The notes beneath the pieces are model-generated. The model saw only the letters and a program-made list of their open reading frames with translations. It was not told the DNA's origin and did no database searches. The position numbers were made by a program, and so were the translations under genes. A DNA stretch of 64,000 nt from Prolixibacteraceae bacterium (GTDB lineage Bacteria > Bacteroidota > Bacteroidia > Bacteroidales > Prolixibacteraceae): positions 1 to 64,000 of the forward strand of contig JAIOZY010000015.1 in assembly GCA_021740385.1 (NCBI GenBank), read 5' to 3'. Shown piece after piece: positions 53,645-63,500 of the stretch; the first letter of the stretch is position 1; every line of letters starts with the position of its first letter.

Positions 53645-56203
53645 TTAACCGCATTTAGAATGTCCGCAATCGGGACAGGTTAAACATCCTTCCTGGTAAA
53701 CCACGTTTTCCGACCCGCAATTGCTGCATACCGAGCCTTCGGCTAAGGTCCCGTCGGGGATGTACTTTTTAAGTGCCCTTGCCACACCGGCTTTCCAGGT
53801 ATTGATCGACTGGTCGTTAAGAATGAGGCTCGATATCAGTTCAACCACTTTATGAATGGGCATACCGTGGCGCAGTGTACCTGATATCAGTTTTGCATAG
53901 TTCCAGTACTCAGGATCGAATTTATATGATAATCCTTCCATGGTGGTTTTATAGCCACGTTTGTTGGTATACTGAAAATCGTAGCGGTTCTCTTCACCTT
54001 CTTTCCGCTTAATAATTTTCCCTTTGTTTACCGAGCGGGGTATCAGCAAGCCCTCTTCGTCGTCGGCAAGGCCGGTAAAAATTTCGTAAGGTTTGCCATC
54101 AATTAAGCCAATAAAGGCGATCCATTTTTCCTTGTTGTTCTGGAACCGTACCACATCGGCTTCGAGGCATTCGGGCCTTTTCACCGGAAATGGGCTTCCT
54201 TCGCCGTTGTCTTGTTTTTTTCTTTTGTTTGAAATGAGTACGCCCGAGCGTGAACCTTCGCGGTAAACGGTTACTCCCTTGCACCCCGAACGCCAGGCTT
54301 CAAAATAAACATTGTTAACCAGTTCCTTTGAAACATCTTCGGGCATGTTAATGGTAACGCTGATTGAGTGGTCGACCCATTTTTGTATCCTGCCCTGCAT
54401 GCGTACTTTGCTGAGCCAGTCGACATCGTTCGACGATGCCTGGTGGTAGGGCGATTCTTTAATCATTTGATCGATTTCCTCCTGGGTATAACGGTTATCG
54501 GGGTCGTATCCGTTTGCCTTCATCCATGTTTTGAATTTATGGTGGAAAACGGTGTATTCTTCCCAACTGTCGCCTAATTCGTCGATATAATCAACATGTA
54601 CATCTTTATCGTTGGGATTAACTTTTCGCCTGCGTTGGTACACGGGCATAAACACGGGCTCAATACCCGAAGTGGTCTGTGTCATTAAGCTGGTTGTGCC
54701 GGTTGGGGCAATGGTAAGCAGTGCAATGTTACGCCTTCCGTACTTTGTCATTTCTTCGTAAAGCCCGGGGTCTGCTTCCTTTATCCGTCCGATAAAGGGG
54801 TTGCTGCTTTCGCGGTTTGCATCGTAAATTGTAAACCTTCCGCGCTCCCTGGCCATTTTAACCGACGACCTGTATGCTTCGAGGGTAATTGTTTTATGTA
54901 CTTCTTCGGAAAAATCGATTGCAATTTCGCTGCCGTACTGTAATCCCAAAGCAGCAAGCATATCGCCTTCGGCAGTGATGCCAACACCCGTGCGCCGGCC
55001 TTCTTTTGCTTTTTGACGAATGTTTTCCCAAAGGTTTAACTCAATGGCTTTTAGCTCTAAGGCTTCAGGGTCGCTTTCAATTTTTTGAATAATGGCCTCA
55101 ATTTTTTCGAGTTCGAGGTCAATAATGTCATCCATTATTCGCTGTGCTAACCCGACGTGTTTTTTAAACAGGTCGAAGTTAAATTTTGCCTTTTCGGTAA
55201 AAGGATGGTCAACAAACGAATAAAGATTTACAGCCAACAAGCGGCAGCTGTCGTAAGGACATAAGGGAATTTCGCCACAGGGATTGGTTGAAACGGTACG
55301 GTAACCTAAATCGGCATAACAATCGGGTACCGATTCGCGGATGATTGTATCCCAGAAAAGGATTCCCGGCTCGGCCGATTGCCAGGCATTATGAACAATT
55401 TTCCCCCAAATATCAGCGGCTTTCACTTCTTTTTGGTACGAAGGGCTTTGGGCGTATGTCGGGTAATTTTGAACATAGTTTGTTTGCTGCTCAACCGCTT
55501 TCATAAAATCATCGTCGATTTTAACCGAGATGTTGGCCCCTGTTACCTTTCCCTGTTCCATTTTGGCATCGATAAACTGTTCGGCATCGGGGTGTTTTAT
55601 TAAAACGGAAAGCATGAGCGCACCGCGGCGGCCGTCCTGGGCAACTTCGCGGGTTGAGTTTGAGAAACGCTCCATGAAAGGAACAAGCCCTGTTGATGTT
55701 AATGCTGAGTTTTTCACCGGCGATCCTTTGGGCCTGATGTGCGACAGGTCGTGTCCGACACCGCCGCGGCGTTTCATTAACTGTACCTGTTCCTGGTCAA
55801 TTTTCATAATGCCCCCGTACGAATCGGAATTACCCTCGTTTCCAATCACAAAACAGTTCGACAGGGAAGCAATCTGAAAATCGTTTCCAATACCCGTCAT
55901 TGGCCCTCCCTGGGGCACAATGTACCTGAAGTCTTTAAGCACTTCATAAATTTCATTTTCACTCACGGGGTTTTCGTACTTGCTTTCAATCCGCGCAATT
56001 TCACGTGCCAGCCGCCTGTGCATATCGTCAGGTGTCAGCTCGTAAATGTTACCGTGCGAATCTTTCAGGGCATACTTGTTAACCCAAACCCGTGCTGCCA
56101 ACTCATCGCCATTAAAATATTTCAGCGATGCTTTGAACGCTTCTTCCGTAGAATAAATTTTTTTTCTTTTGGCAGTGACTACATCTACATTTTTCAACTC
56201 CAT
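53645..56203 (-). CDS. nrdJ: adenosylcobalamin-dependent (class II) ribonucleotide reductase
   Basis: Makes deoxyribonucleotides using a B12-derived radical, with or without oxygen. The 852-residue protein has LSNCFVIGNEGN near 117-128, VQLMKRRGGVGHDLSHIR, the active-site motif NPCGEIPLCPYDSCRL near 305-320, TIAPTGTTSLMTQTTSGIEP near 490, and a C-terminal region with CSNC and CPDCGHSKCG. That terminal zinc-ribbon/redox tail is typical of the long vitamin B12-dependent form. It stands alone: no nrdR or thioredoxin gene is adjacent, and a perfect 20-base palindrome lies 168 bases upstream of its start. Confidence 0.94.
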   Translation of the reverse strand: MELKNVDVVTAKRKKIYSTEEAFKASLKYFNGDELAARVWVNKYALKDSHGNIYELTPDDMHRRLAREIARIESKYENPVSENEIYEVLKDFRYIVPQGGPMTGIGNDFQIASLSNCFVIGNEGNSDSYGGIMKIDQEQVQLMKRRGGVGHDLSHIRPKGSPVKNSALTSTGLVPFMERFSNSTREVAQDGRRGALMLSVLIKHPDAEQFIDAKMEQGKVTGANISVKIDDDFMKAVEQQTNYVQNYPTYAQSPSYQKEVKAADIWGKIVHNAWQSAEPGILFWDTIIRESVPDCYADLGYRTVSTNPCGEIPLCPYDSCRLLAVNLYSFVDHPFTEKAKFNFDLFKKHVGLAQRIMDDIIDLELEKIEAIIQKIESDPEALELKAIELNLWENIRQKAKEGRRTGVGITAEGDMLAALGLQYGSEIAIDFSEEVHKTITLEAYRSSVKMARERGRFTIYDANRESSNPFIGRIKEADPGLYEEMTKYGRRNIALLTIAPTGTTSLMTQTTSGIEPVFMPVYQRRRKVNPNDKDVHVDYIDELGDSWEEYTVFHHKFKTWMKANGYDPDNRYTQEEIDQMIKESPYHQASSNDVDWLSKVRMQGRIQKWVDHSISVTINMPEDVSKELVNNVYFEAWRSGCKGVTVYREGSRSGVLISNKRKKQDNGEGSPFPVKRPECLEADVVRFQNNKEKWIAFIGLIDGKPYEIFTGLADDEEGLLIPRSVNKGKIIKRKEGEENRYDFQYTNKRGYKTTMEGLSYKFDPEYWNYAKLISGTLRHGMPIHKVVELISSLILNDQSINTWKAGVARALKKYIPDGTLAEGSVCSNCGSENVVYQEGCLTCPDCGHSKCG

Positions 56204-56511
56204 AATTTAACTTAAAGGGGGTTAATACTCATTAACTTTAGGTTGTTGCAACTATTAGGGTATTTACAAAATTTCTGAAATCGAAATTAACACAGAGTTT
56301 ACAAAAACGTTAAGTTTTCTACACCTAAGTTATTAATAAGTTATCAACTTTGCTAAGCCACACCACTGATAAATAGTCAATTGACTATTTTATAAATGAA
56401 AAAAGTTTACATTTTTTTTACGCTCTGAAAAGCACGACCGGTTTTTCCTTATCGAAATAAATTCAAAAAGTCAAGAGCAGGATGAAAGAAAATGAAAAGA
56501 GAAATCAACAA
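56204..56511. other. intergenic region between waaA and nrdJ
   Basis: A 308-base AT-rich stretch with no open frame of interest. Apart from the palindrome at 56371-56390 I see no cobalamin riboswitch core, NrdR box or full promoter. It must hold the nrdJ promoter and the end of the waaA transcript; no intrinsic terminator for waaA is visible. Confidence 0.5.
56371..56390. promoter_or_regulatory. perfect 20-bp palindrome upstream of nrdJ
   Basis: AAATAGTCAATTGACTATTT is a perfect palindrome without spacer, the shape of a dimeric (for example MarR-type) repressor site. It lies 168 bases before the nrdJ ATG. It does not match the NrdR box consensus. Confidence 0.55.
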
Positions 56512-57741
56512 TCAGGTGTTAAAAACCCGGGCGATTATTTTACGGGTAGCGCCAATGTTATCGCGTACATATTTGGCAGCGGTATTTGAAAGCGCCTGAA
56601 GTTCGTCTTCGTTCGAGAGCAAATAATGGAGTACTTCGTTAAACTCAGCAATATTCTGAACCGGGTAAGCACATTTCAGTTCTACCAAATCAACGGCTTC
56701 TTTAAAGCGCTGATAATTGGAGCCAAACACTACCGGAAGGCCAAAAGCTGCCGGTTCTAAAACATTATGGATACCTACTCCGAAACCACCTCCAACAACA
56801 GCCAGTTTTCCGTACCGGTATAGCGATGAGAGCAATCCGTAACAATCAATAATCAACACCGTTTTTTTCGACAAAGATTCGTTTTCAGCCCTGCTGTACC
56901 TTACGGATGTCTGTCCAAACTGTTTCTCGAGGCGGGTAATGTTTTCTTCAGATACTTCATGCGGAACAATGATCAGTTTGTTACCGGGGTATTTTCTTAG
57001 AAATTGTAACAATAAAGCCTCTTCGGCTTTCCAACTGCTACCGGCTATGATGGCCTTGCTGCCGTTAAGAAATTTTTCTGCCACTTTAAGCGGGTGACCG
57101 TTTTCAAACACATGGGCAACCCTGTCGAAACGGGTATCTCCTGTAACCGAATAATGATGGACATTGATACTGTCGAGCAAAGCAGCCGATTGTTTGTTTT
57201 GCAAAAAGAAGTGGGTAACTAAGCCAAGCATACGGCAAAAAAATGCCCCGTGCTTTTTGAAAAAAATCTGATCCTTTCTGAAAATTGACGATACAAAAAA
57301 GACCGGGACTTGCTGTTTTTTTAGTTCAAACAATACATTATACCAATATTCATATTTTATAAAGAATGCTTTTTCGGGGTTCAATATTCTGATAAATTTT
57401 TTTGCATTACGAACCGTATCGAGGGGCAAATAATATACATAATCGGCTCCCTGGTAATTTTTTCGCACTTCGTATCCCGAGGGCGAGAAAAACGTTACGG
57501 CAATTTTCTTTTCAGGAAATTTCGACCGTACTTCTTCAATCAGTGGCCGCCCTTGTTCAAACTCGCCAAGCGATGCACAGTGAAACCAGATTGTTTTTTC
57601 AGCGGGGTCTTTTCCCTGTTTAATTTGTTTAAACAATTGTTTCCTGCCGTTGATCCACAGCCTGGCTTTGTTGTTCTTTACAGCGGCAATTTTAATGGCC
57701 AGGTAAAGAAGCCGTATTCCAAAATTATATATCAACCGCAT
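56512..57741 (-). CDS. waaA: 3-deoxy-D-manno-octulosonic acid (Kdo) transferase WaaA
   Basis: Adds Kdo to lipid A precursor at the inner membrane, shown here by a 409-residue GT30-type protein. An N-terminal membrane-associated helix (LIYNFGIRLLYLAIKIAA) is followed by IWFHCASLGEFEQGRPLIE, the VTFFSPSGYEVRKNY segment, DYVYYLPLDTVRNAKKF, FIKYEYWYNVLFELKK, VTGDTRFDRV and the C-terminal VVGGGFGVGIHNVLEPAAFGLPV. All typical motifs are present. It follows rnhA by 33 bases. Confidence 0.94.
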   Translation of the reverse strand: MRLIYNFGIRLLYLAIKIAAVKNNKARLWINGRKQLFKQIKQGKDPAEKTIWFHCASLGEFEQGRPLIEEVRSKFPEKKIAVTFFSPSGYEVRKNYQGADYVYYLPLDTVRNAKKFIRILNPEKAFFIKYEYWYNVLFELKKQQVPVFFVSSIFRKDQIFFKKHGAFFCRMLGLVTHFFLQNKQSAALLDSINVHHYSVTGDTRFDRVAHVFENGHPLKVAEKFLNGSKAIIAGSSWKAEEALLLQFLRKYPGNKLIIVPHEVSEENITRLEKQFGQTSVRYSRAENESLSKKTVLIIDCYGLLSSLYRYGKLAVVGGGFGVGIHNVLEPAAFGLPVVFGSNYQRFKEAVDLVELKCAYPVQNIAEFNEVLHYLLSNEDELQALSNTAAKYVRDNIGATRKIIARVFNT

Positions 57742-57774
57742 TCTTCTGTTTATCCGTTTTTTATTTGTTTACAT

Positions 57775-58338
57775 TTATTTAGCCCGAGTGGTTCTGGTTA
57801 AGTTACCGTCTCGTCTTTCATCGGCAAATTCACCCTGAACATCTTTACTACCCTGCTGAAACCCGCCCGGCATCGAACCGGCAGCATTTTCATATCCTTC
57901 GTCGGTCAGGAGCCCGGGCTTTTTTGATGCTTCAACAGCAAGCTGGTCGCAACGCTCGTTACCGGCAATGTTTGCATGGCCTTTTACCCAAACAAACCGG
58001 ATGTTGTGTTTTAAGCTAACCTGCAGGTAGCGCTGCCACAAGTCGGGGTTTTTTTTCCCCTTGAACCGTTTTGCCTGCCACTGCTTAAGCCAACCTTTAT
58101 TAACAGCATCCGATACGTATTTCGAATCGGTATAAACCGTAACATCGCAACCATCGGTTTTTAATGCCTCAAGCCCGGCAATTACGGCCAGTAATTCCAT
58201 CCGGTTGTTGGTTGTACGTTTGTAACCGGCCGATAGTTCTTTGCGGTGTTTCCCCGAAATAAGCACTACCCCGTAGCCTCCGGGTCCGGGGTTTCCGCTC
58301 GCAGCTCCATCGGTATACATTGTAACTTTATGGCTCAT
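57775..58338 (-). CDS. rnhA: ribonuclease HI
   Basis: Cuts the RNA strand of RNA-DNA hybrids. The catalytic domain occupies residues 1-140: YTDGAASGNPGPGGYG (first Asp at 9), NNRMELLAVIAGLEAL (Glu), VYTDSKYVSDAVNKGW (Asp), the basic handle QAKRFKGKKNPDLW, and WVKGHANIAGNERCDQLA (His and Asp). All four acidic residues and the histidine are present. The final ~45 residues are polar and not part of the fold. The gene lies between the S46 peptidase and waaA. Confidence 0.95.
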   Translation of the reverse strand: MSHKVTMYTDGAASGNPGPGGYGVVLISGKHRKELSAGYKRTTNNRMELLAVIAGLEALKTDGCDVTVYTDSKYVSDAVNKGWLKQWQAKRFKGKKNPDLWQRYLQVSLKHNIRFVWVKGHANIAGNERCDQLAVEASKKPGLLTDEGYENAAGSMPGGFQQGSKDVQGEFADERRDGNLTRTTRAK

Positions 58339-58401
58339 GAATGGTTTTTCGGTTAAAAACAGCCAGTAAAACTGCCAAAGTAATAAAAATTGTTATTGCA
58401 T

Positions 58402-60552
58402 TTAATTCAACAGGGTCATTTCATCGATTAAATGGGTGGCACCTGCAAATTTGTCCATTACCCAAAGTACAAAGCGGATATCGACATTGATGCACTTTTG
58501 CAACTCGGGTTCAAAGGCAATGTCGCCACTCATTGCTTCCCAGTTACCATCGAAAGCGATACCAATTAACTCGCCGCGGCCGTTAAGCACGGGGCTTCCC
58601 GAGTTTCCGCCGGTAATGTCATTATTCGAAATAAAACAGGTATGCAGGGTTTGGTCACGATCGGCATAAATACCAAAATCTTCGGCAAGCAACAGACTGT
58701 CCATTTTAGGCCACACATCGAATTCCCTGTCGCCGGGAATGGCTTTTTCGAGGTATCCGGTGTGTGTTGTATAATAATTGTACGAAACCGCGTCGGCGGG
58801 TTCATAGCTGCCAATTTGCCCGTAGGTAAGGCGCATGGTTGAATTGGCGTTGGGGTAAAACTCCCTGTCGGCATACATTTCCATCAGGCCCTTCATAAAC
58901 AAACGCTTACCGTTGTATAATTTTTCATTTCCATCAACGATCTCTTTTCGCAATACCGAAAGCATTTTGAACACCTGAAGGCTGTATTTGTAAGCAAGGT
59001 CGTGCTCAATAGCCCATTTATCGGGCCTTTCAAGAAATTTGTTCACGTCATGGAGGTTATCAAACATTGTACGTTTAAAAACCCGTTCAGCCCACTTTTC
59101 ATAATTGCCCCTGTAACGGTTTTGAATTTCTTTAATGAATGAGGGGTGATATTGCTCATCGACATTCTGCACATAAATACGTGCCAGGGCAGCAAGTAAT
59201 TTCATATCGGTTTGGGCATTGTAATCCCTGAAATATTTTTCAACGAGATCGCGCAGCAAATCAACCTGGAATTCGATATTCTCCTTATCCCGCTTTGAAT
59301 GAAGGCTGTTTTTCAAATTGGTAAACCGGTTGGCAAAGTAAAAAATTTCGGCACCCCGAACGAACGTTTCAACAAGGTAACGGTAAGCTTTATCGTCGTC
59401 ATCATCAAGCAGGGCTTCGTTAATCAGTTCAAGTGCCCGGCCATATTCCTGGCGGCGTTCGCTGCTTTCCGACACCCATTGCATGAAATCATTTTCTGTA
59501 GCTTTTTTCTTTTCAATCACATTTAACCGTTTTATGCCTCGGTTTTGGCCAATGCTGTACTTGTAATAATTGGAGCTACGGTTATGTTTCAAAGCGTATT
59601 GAATAGTTGCTTTTTCGCCTTTCGCCATGTAATCGCGAATAATTTCGAGCTTTTTTTCACGCACATTAACGCGTACGTCGTTTACGTTTTCCATGGCAAA
59701 AAGTACCTCGCCCGATGTTTGATAACGGCTGGTTGAACCGGGGTAGCCCAAAATCATTGTAAAATCGCCCTCGTTGTACCCGTTAAGCGAAATGGGAAAA
59801 AAGTGTTTCGGTTTCAGGGGAATGTTCGCTTCGGAATATTCGGCCGGTTCGCCGTCGGGGCCGGTATAAACCCTGAAAAGTGAAAAGTCGCCGGTGTGCC
59901 TGGGCCAAACCCAGTTGTCGGTATCGCCCCCAAATTTCCCGATAAAGTTTGGCGGGGTTCCAACCAGGCGAACATCACGATAGGTTTCGGTTACGAAAAG
60001 GTAAAACCGGTTTCCTGCATAAAATGATTTCACATTGGCTTCATAATATGTACCGCTTACTGCACGGGTTTCAAAACCCAGCGACAGTGAATCGATGATG
60101 TTTTCCCGTTCGGCTTCGCTCATCTGCTTGTTCAAATGCATGTTGATTGAATCGGACACATCTTCAACCCGCACCAAAAATGTTACTGTTTTCCCGGGAT
60201 TCACCAGTTCCTGTTCGTATGTTTCGGCCCAGAAACCGTTCTTCAGAATGTTGTTTTCTTCGGTAGAATGTTTCTGTATTTCGCCAAACCCGCAGTGGTG
60301 GTTTGTAAAGAAAAGCCCGTTGTGCGAAACCAGCTCGCCGGTACACGATCCCCCGTCAATTACTACTACCGCATCTTTTATACTGGAGTGGTTGATGTTG
60401 TAAATATCTTGTTCAGTCAACTCAAAACCCATCTCCCTCATTTTATTCACGTTGATTTCGCTTAAAAGCGAAGGCAACCACATCCCTTCATCGGCCAATG
60501 CTTTTCCAATTACAAACAGCGTGGCCGCAAACAACAATACTCTTAACTTCAT
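58402..60552 (-). CDS. S46-family dipeptidyl-peptidase, DPP7-type
   Basis: Periplasmic serine exopeptidase releasing dipeptides, used by Bacteroidota to grow on peptides. The 716-residue protein has a signal peptide (1-20), the catalytic His in FFTNHHCGFGE (about 85-86), Asp in GGDTDNWVWPRHTGDF, and Ser651 in GGNSGSPVLNG; an alpha-helical domain lies between. The S1 determinant in FDGNWE is Gly669, the residue found in DPP7 (hydrophobic P1), whereas DPP11 has Arg and prefers Asp/Glu. It follows the CPBP fusion gene by 45 bases. Confidence 0.92.
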   Translation of the reverse strand: MKLRVLLFAATLFVIGKALADEGMWLPSLLSEINVNKMREMGFELTEQDIYNINHSSIKDAVVVIDGGSCTGELVSHNGLFFTNHHCGFGEIQKHSTEENNILKNGFWAETYEQELVNPGKTVTFLVRVEDVSDSINMHLNKQMSEAERENIIDSLSLGFETRAVSGTYYEANVKSFYAGNRFYLFVTETYRDVRLVGTPPNFIGKFGGDTDNWVWPRHTGDFSLFRVYTGPDGEPAEYSEANIPLKPKHFFPISLNGYNEGDFTMILGYPGSTSRYQTSGEVLFAMENVNDVRVNVREKKLEIIRDYMAKGEKATIQYALKHNRSSNYYKYSIGQNRGIKRLNVIEKKKATENDFMQWVSESSERRQEYGRALELINEALLDDDDDKAYRYLVETFVRGAEIFYFANRFTNLKNSLHSKRDKENIEFQVDLLRDLVEKYFRDYNAQTDMKLLAALARIYVQNVDEQYHPSFIKEIQNRYRGNYEKWAERVFKRTMFDNLHDVNKFLERPDKWAIEHDLAYKYSLQVFKMLSVLRKEIVDGNEKLYNGKRLFMKGLMEMYADREFYPNANSTMRLTYGQIGSYEPADAVSYNYYTTHTGYLEKAIPGDREFDVWPKMDSLLLAEDFGIYADRDQTLHTCFISNNDITGGNSGSPVLNGRGELIGIAFDGNWEAMSGDIAFEPELQKCINVDIRFVLWVMDKFAGATHLIDEMTLLN

Positions 60553-60597
60553 TCAAAATTTATTTACAAATATGCCATGTAATATTTATTTTAATTA

Positions 60598-63500
60598 TCA
60601 ACTACTTACACGGCTTCGCATTGCACATTTCGTGATACCCCTGTACCAAAAAAATGCAATAATACAACCAAAAATTAACAAGGGCAACAAATTGATAAAT
60701 ACATTGGGGTAAATGCCCGTGAGCGATACTTTCAAATTATAAAACAAAAACGGAACGATGAATACGACCGGGAGTAAACGGATCGAGCCGCGGAATAACA
60801 GATAATACAATGTAATTATTACGGCATAAACCGCCCCTGAAAGCAGCCATTCGTTTACCGAAACGGCATGCCGCCCGAATGCCAAAAAGCCCAGCACAAA
60901 AACGAACAATAAAGCCAGGGCCTTACGTTTGGCAAAATGCTTCGAAAGTTGGTTTGCCAGGAAAAAGATGATCATTGCAAAAGCAGGCATGTAAATAAGG
61001 GCCACAAAGTTATTTGCCATGGGGTTGAAAAACGGCAACCAGGCATTCAAACTGTCCAGCCCAACCCAGTTGGGTGCGGTTTTAGGGCTGATTTTTTCAA
61101 TAACGGCAAGCAACCCGGTAAGCACAACCCCACCGAGAAAGGCTTTTAACACAGGCCGGGTTTCACGCTGGTCGAACGCTGCAAGCTGGCAGGAGTAACC
61201 GCCAATAACACCAGCCCCCATACCAAGGAACAACAACCCCACAAACGCACCGATCAGGGCCATTATTAAAAAGTTCTTGAACGGCAAAACTGTTACGTAA
61301 CCAGCCAATAATGAATCCCACGAATTAAGGATACCCAGGGCCGAAATGATAAAATAGCCAAAAGCAAAAAAGAAAAAGAGCTTTGACGAAAACCGGTTTT
61401 TCGACCAATTTACAAACCCCAACACAATGCCCAGAATAAGTATCAGGTAAAATGCAAGGTTCGATATCAATTTAAAAATGCCAAGTTGCGATTGCGATTT
61501 GTCATAATCCCGCTCCCACGCTTCGGGAATAAAAACAAACCGGCTAATGCCGTTAACCTCATCTCCGGCAATGCTCACACGATAACGCCCCTGCCCTTTT
61601 TCGAGCTTATAGTTAATGGTATCGGAAAATTCGAACTCCCAGTCGGTTCGTGCTGTGAGTTTTGACGGGGTTACTTTTACCGTGTCGAGCCCTTCGGCCC
61701 CCGGGCTTGTAAAATTTTGCAAAGCCTCAATGGCCAATTCGGCAGCCTCATCTTCGGAAAGGGAAGCCCCTTCGCGCTTTTCGGGCCACACGTGCTTGTA
61801 TGACAACAAACGGCCATCGACCCCGATTTTCACGGTGTATTCTTCAATACGTTCTTCGGGACCGGCAGTGGTTTGAACATAGCGGACAATCCAGTATGGC
61901 GGGTTTAAAAAGCCCGATTGCAGCCTGCTGTAATCATCGGGCGCAGTTAACCAAACATATTTGTGTTGCTTCGAAGGTGTCGATCGTATGTCAATGAGAG
62001 TTTCCCAACCTTCGGGATTGAAGCCAAATTTCTCGGCTAACACCTGTTCAGCCTTTTGCTGTGCTTCCTGTTTGGTTATTTCAACTTTGGGCGCATCAAC
62101 TTTATTAGGGAAAGAAAGAAACAGCCAGGCGAGCAAGCCTAAAACAGCAGCGGGCACAAGCCATTTCAGCTTTAAAACGGAATTTCTTACCGGTTGGTTT
62201 TCGGGCGCTTCTTCTACATTGTTGTTTTCGGTTTTTGGAGGGAGGGGTTTTGGTTTGAAGCTTTTGTTTAAAACGCTATCGGGCGCTTCGCTCCACTTTC
62301 TGTTTTTAAAGCGCCAATATAAAATTATCCAAACCGGAACAAACAACAACAAAATTATAATGAGTTGGTTGAACCATATACCGGAGCCTTTTGCCACAAA
62401 TATGGGCAACGATATCCAGAAAACATCAACGGCATAATGGGTGATGATAACCGGCAAAAGGCCAAAGCGCAAATAAATTAAACCAAAAATGGTAAACGGA
62501 ATAACCATTTCGAACACCCGTGCATACGATGGCGATTGTGGGTAGTTGGCATGAAGCATTCCGAAAATGATGGCCTGGGCCAAAAGGGTCAGTAGCATCC
62601 AGAAATTTTTCGACTTGCGCTTCCGCACCAAAAAATACACCCCTGCCAGGGGTATTGCCCGGCACATGATCTCTTCCCAGAAACCGGCCTGCAACGATAT
62701 GGCAATGGATGTATACCAGGGCATGTTTTCGGCCAGCACGTTGGGATCCGAAAGTGTTCCGGCCGGATTCCACCAACCAAGGTATTTAGTTGTCAATAAA
62801 TAGTAAAGCACATCCAAAGCCAGGAACGCCGGTACAAAAAGATAAGCGCCTACTGTTTGGGCAAGCACTTGTTTGGATGCCCCGGCCTCTTTGCCCCACA
62901 CTTTCCAAAACTGCACGTGGTTGCCAAAAAGATAACGGCCCATACCTTCGGCTGCCATGGCCGACAAAAAGATAATGCTGCCCATAAGCATGGTGTTTAA
63001 CAAACCGTTAAACAGTTGCCGGGTTACAAAATTGGCCGCCGATGTTGTTGTATCGTAATCGAGCCACAAGAGGGGCAGCGAATTCAATACGTAAAACACA
63101 CCGGTAGCCAGCCCGATAGCAACGGCCCACCACAAAGCTTTTCGCCATAACAAAAACCGTTTTTTTGTGAGGAAAAACAAAAACAAGCCAATACCAACCA
63201 GGCCGTAAACAACAAACAGGAAAACCTGGCCAATAGAACTGACTAGCGAATTTTGCGAACGCATTTCGGAATAGCGACGCTCAAAATCTTCGGGTATTTT
63301 AACATGATGCGCTACCCTGGTGAGTTTATTGCCGCTGATTTCGAACGTTACCCTGAACCTGCTCTCGCCAACGGGGTTATCTTCACGTTCAAAAGTAAAT
63401 GTATGGTCGGTACGCCCCGCAGGGGTTTCGTTGGTCGATTTTTCAACCAATTCATACGCGCTCATATCAACGCCCCATTCCGATGCCGCCTGCTTTGCCA

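Noticed and set aside
56340-56370. Cobalamin riboswitch upstream of nrdJ (GCCACACCACTG-like text)
   Set aside because: The B12-box-like text is on the wrong strand, and no further riboswitch core or paired arms are visible.
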